Shown here: positions 42,014 to 47,939 of the stretch, piece by piece
How the letters are laid out: every line of letters begins with the position of its first letter
Numbering within the stretch: position 1 is the stretch's first letter
Origin: Leucobacter komagatae
GTDB lineage: Bacteria; Actinomycetota; Actinomycetes; Actinomycetales; Microbacteriaceae
Length of the DNA stretch: 64,000 nt
Direction: 5' to 3'
Assembly: GCF_000834055.1 (NCBI RefSeq)
Contig: NZ_JXSQ01000001.1
Location: 124,001-188,000, forward strand
Program-made: the position numbers and the translations under genes
Notes under the pieces: model-generated
What the model saw: the letters and a program-made list of their open reading frames with translations, nothing else
Told to the model about the DNA's origin: nothing
Database searches by the model: none

Positions 42014-43337
42014 TCGATTCCGCGCCCGTACCCTCGCACTGTGTGCCGCGGTCGCCGTGGCGGCGAGCAGCCTCGCCGCAGCGAGTGCGCTTCAGCCGCC
42101 CAAGCTCACCGCACTCGAATTCAGCCCGGCTGCGCTCACCGACACCGATACTGCCCGTGTCGTGCTGCGGTTCACGCAAACAGTTCGCGAGGTGCAGCCA
42201 GCCGACGTAACGCTCACCCCAAGCGTTGCGCACACCGTGTCAACAGATGGCGCCGCCGTCACCGTGCGCCTCTCCGAACGCATCGACTACGGGGCGAAGA
42301 TCCGGGTGGAACTGCGGGTAGCGAGCGCGGCCACCGGATCCGTCGCCGACGTGACGCGTGCTGTGGCGGCGCAAGACATTCGCGTGCGCACGCTCGTGCG
42401 AGACGATGCGGGGGATCGCATCGTGAGCAACGATCTCGTTGGCGGCGCTCGGCCGCGCGAAATACAGACCAATCGGCGCGTGCAGGAGTACGCCGGGCTC
42501 GACGACAGGGTGTTCACCGTCACGGACGCAGGTGGCGGTGCGGTTGAACTCGGCGAGTTCGGCGGGGGTGAACGCCCGTACACCCCACTCATCCCGGCGG
42601 AACTCGGGTCTCTCACGCAACTGCGCGCAGACACCACGGGCAAGTTCATCGGTGTCGTTGCGTCGGGTATTGAGCTCGCTGGCAGGCAGACGGAAAACGA
42701 ACTGCTCGTCATGGATGCGCGCAGCGGCGTTGCGCCGCCGGTGACGGTCTCGGGTTCCGACGGGATCCCGCTTCGCGTGAGGGACTGGCGGTTCGTGCCT
42801 GGCGGTATTGGGGTAGCGGTATTGGACGAGGATGGCGAACTGTGGCTGGCAACACCGGCACTCGGCCGCGACCCAGTCCCTCTCGGGCCTGCCGATGGGA
42901 TCGTCGGGTTCCTCCCCGATACGGGCGAGCTCGTCGCCGACCTCTCCGGGGTTGCGCGTGCCATCGACGTGTCGGGGCTCGTCTCTGGCGGCGCGGGAAG
43001 CGAGCGTGAAGCGCGTGTCGTCGAGCGGCACCTCCCCGGTGAGGTGTTCACCGCTGGGGGAGGCCGCGTTGCGCGAAGCGGCGACGCGCACCGGCTGCTC
43101 TTGATGATTGACGGGGCGGAGCAAGAGGTGTTTGCTCCAACGCACAGCGGGACGAGGATCGGGGCGATATGCCCCGCACCGAACGGATCGGTTGTCGCGG
43201 TCGAACTCATCTCGGCCGGTGCAGAGCCAGACGCGCGACCCGTGCTCCCGGCCTTCCGCGGGACGACGACGGTGTACATCGACGCGCATGGCGGCGAACT
43301 GCGCAGTTCAATTGGGTTCGCGCCCGACTGGTGCTGA
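42003..43337 (+). CDS. Secreted Ig-like plus propeller-like protein, unknown function
   Basis: This 444-aa protein has a cleavable signal peptide (residues 1-30, ending SLAAASA). Next comes an Ig-like domain of the SbsA/CopC-like type (about 33-130, TALEFSPAALTDTDTARVVL and VTVRLSERIDYGAKI). The rest is a repeat-rich region that reads as a beta-propeller (145-440) with blades such as GSLTQLRADTTGKFIGVVA. It overlaps the TIGR03943 gene by 11 bases and is the last gene of the plus-strand zinc transcript. It has few His/Cys residues. I know no named relative; a surface or periplasm-like partner of the zinc system is inference. Confidence 0.72.
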   Translation: MSASRFRARTLALCAAVAVAASSLAAASALQPPKLTALEFSPAALTDTDTARVVLRFTQTVREVQPADVTLTPSVAHTVSTDGAAVTVRLSERIDYGAKIRVELRVASAATGSVADVTRAVAAQDIRVRTLVRDDAGDRIVSNDLVGGARPREIQTNRRVQEYAGLDDRVFTVTDAGGGAVELGEFGGGERPYTPLIPAELGSLTQLRADTTGKFIGVVASGIELAGRQTENELLVMDARSGVAPPVTVSGSDGIPLRVRDWRFVPGGIGVAVLDEDGELWLATPALGRDPVPLGPADGIVGFLPDTGELVADLSGVARAIDVSGLVSGGAGSEREARVVERHLPGEVFTAGGGRVARSGDAHRLLLMIDGAEQEVFAPTHSGTRIGAICPAPNGSVVAVELISAGAEPDARPVLPAFRGTTTVYIDAHGGELRSSIGFAPDWC

Positions 43338-43383
43338 GCGCCACGCTGTGCCACCAGCCTGAGAAATCGGGCGCTATACACAG

Positions 43384-43420
43384 CAGCGCCTCACGCCGGG
43401 GTTCCCGGCGTGAGGCGCTG
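43384..43420. terminator. 17-bp perfect hairpin between convergent genes
   Basis: CAGCGCCTCACGCCGGG (43384-43400) pairs fully with 43404-43420 around a GTT loop. It lies between the stop of the secreted-protein gene and the DUF3107 stop and should end both transcripts. Confidence 0.88.
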
Positions 43421-43430
43421 TAGTGCGGTG

Positions 43431-43646
43431 TTAGCTGACGAATCCGACCTTGCGCGACGTGTCGCTACCGAGTTCTACGTAGGTGATTGCCTCGCGGTTC
43501 ACAAGGAACTTGCGGCCCTTGCTGTCCGAGATCGAGACGATCCCGGTCGATTCGGCCTGGATGAGAGCGCTGAGTTCGTCAGCGGTGGCCTCGGTCTCGA
43601 ACGAGAGCTCGCGCGCTGACTGGTTGATGCCGATCCGTACTTCCAC
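43431..43646 (-). CDS. DUF3107 family small protein
   Basis: This 71-aa protein starts EVRIGINQSARELSFETE after GTG and has the DUF3107 layout: a beta strand, a helix and the segment GRKFLVNREAITYVELG. The family is found throughout actinobacteria, often near DNA-repair helicase genes; its function is unknown. GGAGG lies 7 bases before GTG 43646, which sets this start over an in-frame one further upstream. Confidence 0.88.
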   Translation of the reverse strand: MEVRIGINQSARELSFETEATADELSALIQAESTGIVSISDSKGRKFLVNREAITYVELGSDTSRKVGFVS

Positions 43647-43769
43647 AGTTGCCTCCTGGACAATTCGTGCTCGGTTACGGCCGAAACCGCAACTCTTCCT
43701 GTTCCGAGTGTATGGCTGCGGGCCGGGCCTGCGCCGCAAATTGTGGTGTCGTTCGCCGTCAGCGCAGCA

Positions 43770-44519
43770 CTAGCGCCCGCCAGCCACACCGTCGCGCTCC
43801 TCGAGCCACGCGCCGGTCACGCGAACCTCCCCGTTCCACGGGATGTCGCGCTCGTACGCGATGACCCTGCTGTCGGCGCCGTAAATCACCCAGGTGTAGC
43901 GGCCGTTCTCGTGGACCGTCTTCACTTTCATGCCCCGCAGTGTGTGCTCGGTGCCTTCGGCGTCGAGGATGGTCTCATCGTGTGTGTCCACCCACTGCAC
44001 GGTGAGACCCGCAGCGTAGTCGGCATCGACGCGGTTGAGTAGCGCAAAGGCGTCGCGCTCGGCCTGCTCCGGTGTTGGTAGCCGGCCAGCATCGGAGTCG
44101 GGGAGTCGGAAGTCGATGTAACCCAAGATGTCGCCCTCGGGGGTGCGGGCGACACTGACCTGCTCGCCGCCAAGCGGGATGTCTGGCTGCGATTGGAAGC
44201 GAGTGACGACGACGGGCAGGCCGACGGTCTCTCCGGTGCGCTCGCTCACCTGGCTGAACCCCTCCGGGAGGGGGATGCCTGGGAGGAGCTCTTCGGTGGT
44301 GTCGTCGGATGGGGCGGCGGGTGCAGGATCGGCCGATGGCTGTGACGCGCGTGAGCTCTGCGCGGTGTCGCCGGTTGTCTCGGCTGCGGCTTGCCCGCCG
44401 GAGCTATTGATGGTGGACCACGCGACGGTCGCGGCCGTGACCGCGAGCGCCGCGGCTGCGACCGGGATCCACACGGTTGGTTTGCGGAAACGGGAGGGTG
44501 GGCGGTTTGATTCGGACAC
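43770..44519 (-). CDS. Membrane-anchored exported protein, unknown function
   Basis: This 249-aa protein has one N-terminal membrane helix (residues 17-37, WIPVAAAALAVTAATVAWS), a long S/A/P/T-rich linker (40-80) and a globular outer domain (about 85-240) with two tryptophan-containing strands (VQWVDTHDETIL, TWVIYGADSRVIAYERD). No catalytic motif was found. It is on the same strand as the DUF3107 gene with a 123-base gap and may be independent. I do not recognise it. Confidence 0.7.
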   Translation of the reverse strand: MSESNRPPSRFRKPTVWIPVAAAALAVTAATVAWSTINSSGGQAAAETTGDTAQSSRASQPSADPAPAAPSDDTTEELLPGIPLPEGFSQVSERTGETVGLPVVVTRFQSQPDIPLGGEQVSVARTPEGDILGYIDFRLPDSDAGRLPTPEQAERDAFALLNRVDADYAAGLTVQWVDTHDETILDAEGTEHTLRGMKVKTVHENGRYTWVIYGADSRVIAYERDIPWNGEVRVTGAWLEERDGVAGGR

Positions 44520-44676
44520 GGGGCCTCGTTTCAGTGGGTGTGCTTCCCCTTTTCGTGAAATCTAACATCCAACGCTACCGTTGGCAATGCTCGTTTCCCG
44601 GGAGTGTTGTTGTGCTCGGCAGCACGGACGCCAGCCGTGAGCGCCCGTCGCGAGTGTGCCGAGCGGCGAGGTGTCG

Positions 44677-45171
44677 CTAGGAGGGCCCGAGTCGCAGGCG
44701 GCGCTCGCACTCGGCGCGGGATCCGCTTCCCGTGGCCGTGCCCGAGGCGACTTTGTGGTCGTCGATGAGGATCTCGCAGCTGACGCTCTTGCCCGCTTCC
44801 GGCACCTCGATTGAGGCGGTGACACCCCTGAACGGCAGGAAGGCGTCGGCCGTAATTCGAAATTCCTTACTGAAGGGCAGCTCGACGCTGTCCTCCCTGT
44901 AGCTTGTTCCGCTAGTGGGGGAGTCGACGTCGACGCGTGCGGAGCTTCCGGTGTCCGTGTCTCCTTCGAACCGCACCTCGATGACGATGTCGGGTTCCGT
45001 TGGCTCGACGTTAGGGTCGGAGAATGCGCCGGAGACGCCGCTCGAGACTCCCTGCACGACGCCGTCGACAATGCTGCACCCGGTGAGTGTGGTGAGTGTG
45101 GTGAGTGCGGTGACCGCAAGCGCGGCCGCCCCGGCGGCGCCGAGGAGGGTGTGTCGTGTTGGGGTGCGCAT
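44677..45171 (-). CDS. MmpS-like lipoprotein
   Basis: This 164-aa protein has a lipobox LTGC (Cys32) and a C-terminal beta domain whose VELPFSKEFRITADAF and VSCEILIDDHKVASGTATG stretches, with a conserved Cys pair (around 136 and 155), resemble mycobacterial MmpS. MmpS proteins assist MmpL (RND) export of lipids or drugs. No MmpL gene is nearby. It is divergent from a TetR gene with tandem operators and is therefore probably repressed by it. GGAGGCGACG precedes the ATG. Confidence 0.7.
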   Translation of the reverse strand: MRTPTRHTLLGAAGAAALAVTALTTLTTLTGCSIVDGVVQGVSSGVSGAFSDPNVEPTEPDIVIEVRFEGDTDTGSSARVDVDSPTSGTSYREDSVELPFSKEFRITADAFLPFRGVTASIEVPEAGKSVSCEILIDDHKVASGTATGSGSRAECERRLRLGPS

Positions 45172-45307
45172 GCTGGCGTCGCCTCCTTGGCGGGTGGTTC
45201 TTGGGGTTTCGGAGGGTCGGGGCTGTCGTGATGGGGTGGTCTGGGTCGTGGTTGCCGAGGGGTGAGTGCCGCGTGTGACGGCGCCCCGCGGTGGTATGGC
45301 CCGGGTA

Positions 45308-45352
45308 GTAGCACGACCGTACTACTGGATTAACGTAGCACGACTGTGCTAC
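45308..45352. promoter_or_regulatory. Tandem TetR operators
   Basis: Two 18-base copies of GTAGCACGACYGTRCTAC lie at 45308-45325 and 45335-45352, 27 bases apart. The second is a perfect dyad (GTAGCAC/GTGCTAC arms extend to CGTAGCAC-N4-GTGCTACG at 45334-45353) and lies 9 bases before the TetR start. The spacing and symmetry fit cooperative binding of two TetR dimers over the shared promoter. Confidence 0.82.
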
Positions 45353-45361
45353 GTTTGTCGC

Positions 45362-45943
45362 GTGAAAGGTGTATTGGATCGCGAGGCTCGAAAGGAGCAG
45401 CTCGCTGAGGCCGTGTGGCAAGTGATTCTCGAACGCGGGGTCGGTGCCGTATCGATCCGCACCGTTGCCGAGCAGGCGGGTCTCGTCGTCGGCTCGCTCC
45501 GCTACGTGTTCCCATCGCGAGCCGAGCTGCTGACATTCTCCGCCGATCTCATGGTGCGCAGGGTAACCGAGCGCGTGCGGGCGGTCCCCGACCCCGGCGA
45601 CGCGCTCGAATACGCGATAAACGTCATCGCGCAGCTACTCCCGCTCGACGCCGAGCGGCGAGCGGAGCTGGAGGTAAACCTCGCGCTCATCGGGGAGGCG
45701 CCAGCAGAGCCGGCCCTCCTCAGCATCAGGGACCACGCCCACCGCGAGCTGCAGGCGGCCAGTATGGGCCTCGTGCGGCTCGTGTCAGACGACTCCCATG
45801 GAATCGACCGCCTGTTCGTGCACGCGAGGCGGCTCCACGCGCTCGTCGACGGCGTCGCGATCCACCTGCTCCATCGTGACCCAGAGGAGGGCGAGTGGGC
45901 GCTCGCGCTCATCCGTGAGGAGCTCGAGGCGATCGCGCAGTGA
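45362..45943 (+). CDS. TetR family transcriptional regulator
   Basis: This 193-aa protein has an N-terminal helix-turn-helix, EAVWQVILERGVGAVSIRTV then AEQAGLVVGSLRYVFPSRAE (residues 14-55). The conserved TetR positions include the tyrosine/phenylalanine of the recognition helix. The C-terminal part is an all-helical ligand domain. GTG 45362 is chosen because it starts at the conserved part, immediately after the tandem operators. The long frame upstream runs through the operators and is not coding. It most likely represses itself and the MmpS-like gene. Confidence 0.9.
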   Translation: MKGVLDREARKEQLAEAVWQVILERGVGAVSIRTVAEQAGLVVGSLRYVFPSRAELLTFSADLMVRRVTERVRAVPDPGDALEYAINVIAQLLPLDAERRAELEVNLALIGEAPAEPALLSIRDHAHRELQAASMGLVRLVSDDSHGIDRLFVHARRLHALVDGVAIHLLHRDPEEGEWALALIREELEAIAQ

Positions 45944-45951
45944 GAGCGAAG

Positions 45952-45991
45952 CCGGGGCACCAGCCCCGGGAGCGCCCAGCGCCTCTGGGCG
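45952..45991. terminator. Two hairpins between convergent genes
   Basis: CCGGGG/CCCCGG (45952-45957 with 45964-45969) and CGCCCAG/CTGGGCG (45973-45979 with 45985-45991) lie one after the other between the TetR and CoA-transferase stops. Confidence 0.65.
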
Positions 45992-46001
45992 GGGCCGCAC
46001 G

Positions 46002-47408
46002 TTACCAGCTGGCGGGATCGCTTCCGAGCGGCCGAGCTGGCCTGTCCGTGGAAAAGGAGACACCGGACACGGTGAGGGGTGCTCGCAGGCGGCGCGCCTG
46101 TCCCCACGCGGTGTGCTCGACGCCGGGAGCGAGGTCTTCCGCGGTCTCGGGCAGTAACGACGCAGTGTCGTCGGTTGGCGCCGCCCGCGCGAGAAGGCTG
46201 GCGGTTCTCGCGAGCGAGAGCGTGGCGCGCGTGCCGTGTCCGGCGCGGCGTTGCTCGGCAATCGCGCGAATCGCAGCAGCAGCCATGAGGTATCCGGTTG
46301 CGTGATCGAGTGCCTGAACGGGGAGCGGGGTCGGCCGGTCACGGCCAAGCTCGCGCATCCCCGTCTCCGCGATCCCGGTGCTCATTTGCACGAGCGAATC
46401 GAAGCCGCGACGCGCGGCGAACGGCCCCGTTGAGCCGTAGGCGGTGAGGGCAACCTCCGCGAGCCCTGGGCGCGCGCGTGCCCGCGTGGCCGGGTCGAGG
46501 CCGAGCCCGTCGAGCGCGCCGGGGCGGTACCCGTGGATGAGCACGTCTGCCTCAGCGATCAGCCCGATGCACCGCTCGTAGTCGGCTGACCGCCGCAGAT
46601 CTAGCCGCGCGGAACGCTTGCCGAGGCCGACATCGGGAACAAGGCCCGGTTCGTCCCACCATGGCGGATCGATCCTGAGCACATCCGCGCCGAGGAGCGC
46701 AAGGAACCGCGTGGCAACGGGGCCTGCGAGCACACGGGTGAGGTCGAGCACGCGAACGCCAGCGAGTGGCCGGGCTGGATCAGGGGCAGGGCTCGAACGC
46801 GGCCCCGCAGTACCTGGCTCGACCCTCACCAGCGGCTCCGCTGCTACGCTCCGGCCCGCCGCGCTCTCCGCCCACGCCTGTGGGCTGCGCATCACCGCCG
46901 CGCAGCCGCCAGCCGCAATGACTGCTGCTTCGAGCTCCGCTGCGCGCCACGCAGCTACTGCCTCGGAAACAAGGCCCCGGTCGGCCGCGACGCCGAGTAC
47001 TGAGAGCGCTGCCGCGCGGTGCGCGGGGACATTCGTGTGCAGGCGCAGCCAGCCGTCCGACGCCTCGTAATCACCGGCAATGGCGTCCCACGATGGCGGT
47101 GGCTCCCAGCCAATAGGGCGCAGCGACGAACCAAACCAGAGTGAAGCGAGCCGGCGGTCGACGCTCACTGCCGGGGCGCCCTGCGGCCGCGTGCCCGTCT
47201 CGTTCGCACCGAGCAGCTCGCTCACCGCCAACCCAGCAGAGGCGACCGCTGCTGCGGCGAGATCGGTCACGCGGTACACGGATGGCAGTGCGCCGACGCC
47301 TGAGAACTGCACCGTCGAGGCGAGCCGCTCGCCGACGATTGCTGCGAGCACGCCCGCTGCGCCCGCTGCGCCCGCTTGGTCGCGCTGTGCTGTGCCGGAT
47401 CCTGTCAT
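46002..47408 (-). CDS. Class III CoA-transferase (CaiB/BaiF family)
   Basis: This 468-aa protein belongs to the CaiB/BaiF family of CoA-transferases. The C-terminal half (from about 240) shows the family motifs LAGVRVLDLTRVLAGPVATR, GADVLRIDPPWW, GKRSARLDLR, ADVLIHGYRPGALDGLGL and TAYGSTGPFAARRGFDSLVQ; the catalytic aspartate normally sits in the RID/PxxDxxR area. The N-terminal half (1-230) resembles a second, degenerate copy of the fold, as in fused CaiB proteins. GGGAG lies 8 bases before ATG 47408. No pathway genes adjoin it, so the acyl substrate is unknown. Confidence 0.87.
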   Translation of the reverse strand: MTGSGTAQRDQAGAAGAAGVLAAIVGERLASTVQFSGVGALPSVYRVTDLAAAAVASAGLAVSELLGANETGTRPQGAPAVSVDRRLASLWFGSSLRPIGWEPPPSWDAIAGDYEASDGWLRLHTNVPAHRAAALSVLGVAADRGLVSEAVAAWRAAELEAAVIAAGGCAAVMRSPQAWAESAAGRSVAAEPLVRVEPGTAGPRSSPAPDPARPLAGVRVLDLTRVLAGPVATRFLALLGADVLRIDPPWWDEPGLVPDVGLGKRSARLDLRRSADYERCIGLIAEADVLIHGYRPGALDGLGLDPATRARARPGLAEVALTAYGSTGPFAARRGFDSLVQMSTGIAETGMRELGRDRPTPLPVQALDHATGYLMAAAAIRAIAEQRRAGHGTRATLSLARTASLLARAAPTDDTASLLPETAEDLAPGVEHTAWGQARRLRAPLTVSGVSFSTDRPARPLGSDPASW

Positions 47409-47500
47409 TTGGAACTCCCTCAGCCGCCGATCCCTCGCGCCAACGGGCCCGGAGGTGGATCTGTGATCCACACCTCCAACGTACCCGCCCAGCCAGGCTT

Positions 47501-47575
47501 CGTGTGGGTGCCGGCGTGTGTGGGCGCCGGCGTGTGTGGGGAGCCGGCGTGTGTGGGGAGTCAGTGCGTGTGGGA
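47501..47575. repeat. Degenerate tandem CGTGTGTGGGnGCCGG repeat
   Basis: Four to five head-to-tail units of 14-19 bases share CGTGTG(TG)GG and GCCGG, diverging to the right. It looks like slippage-derived minisatellite sequence. Confidence 0.75.
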
Positions 47576-47618
47576 TTCGCCGCGTACCTGCAGCCGCTCG
47601 TATCGGGCGCAACCCTCC

Positions 47619-47700
47619 TGCGATAACTCAGGGATCTGCAATAGCTATCGCCCTTCGGGCCGGATCCGTCCTCGTTTCGGTAGATCTGAGAGTTATTGCA
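47619..47700. repeat. Imperfect inverted repeat
   Basis: TGCGATAACTCAGGGATCT (47619-47637) and the complement of 47682-47700 match at 15 of 19 positions, with a smaller perfect dyad CTGCAATA/TATTGCAG (47636-47643, 47694-47701). It may be a remnant of a small mobile element or a structured RNA element. No coding capacity is seen between the arms. Confidence 0.5.
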
Positions 47701-47777
47701 GCGCGGTTGCGGGGGAGGGGCCGCGACACGGGACGGGTTGCGACACGGGTCGGGCTGCGACACGGCGAGGTGCGCGG

Positions 47778-47822
47778 CTGCAACAGTGCTGCGCGCGGCT
47801 GCAACAGTGCTGCGCGCGGCTG
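47778..47822. repeat. 21-base tandem repeat
   Basis: CTGCAACAGTGCTGCGCGCGG occurs exactly twice (47778-47798, 47799-47819) and a partial third copy follows. Preceding bases repeat GCGACACGG. Confidence 0.85.
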
Positions 47823-47824
47823 TA

Positions 47825-47862
47825 GGGGTGCCGGGGTGCGCATCCACGCACCCCGGCACCCC
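47825..47862 (-). terminator. 16-bp perfect hairpin after the penicillin-acylase gene
   Basis: GGGGTGCCGGGGTGCG (47825-47840) pairs with 47847-47862 around a 6-base loop, about 80 bases after the penicillin-acylase stop on the minus strand. It probably ends that transcript. Confidence 0.7.
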
Positions 47863-47872
47863 ACAGAACGCC

Positions 47873-47926
47873 TCTGCAGAAACCCCCTGTACAACCCTTC
47901 TGCAGAAACCCCCTGCAGAAACCCTG
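47873..47926. repeat. 17-base direct repeat
   Basis: TCTGCAGAAACCCCCTG occurs at 47873-47889 and 47899-47915, and a shorter CTGCAGAAACCCTG overlaps at 47913-47926. It lies between the hairpin and the acylase stop. Confidence 0.8.
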
Positions 47927-47939
47927 TCGCCCGGCTCCC

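Larger units (their letters stand above)
47409..47939. other. Non-coding repeat-rich gap
   Basis: No credible gene lies in these 531 bases, although short frames cross them. They hold four kinds of repeat, listed separately: degenerate 14-17-base units (47501-47575), an imperfect dyad (47619-47700), a 21-base tandem repeat (47778-47822), a 16-bp hairpin (47825-47862) and a 17-base direct repeat (47873-47926). It is upstream of the CoA-transferase and downstream of the penicillin-acylase gene. Confidence 0.7.

Noticed and set aside
47460-47830. Short open frames in the repeat-rich gap
   Set aside because: Their translations are low-complexity (C/V/W/G repeats) produced by the minisatellite, without start signals.
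47873-47926. CRISPR-like direct repeats
   Set aside because: Only two or three copies of 17 bases, spacers of unequal and very short length, and no cas genes.
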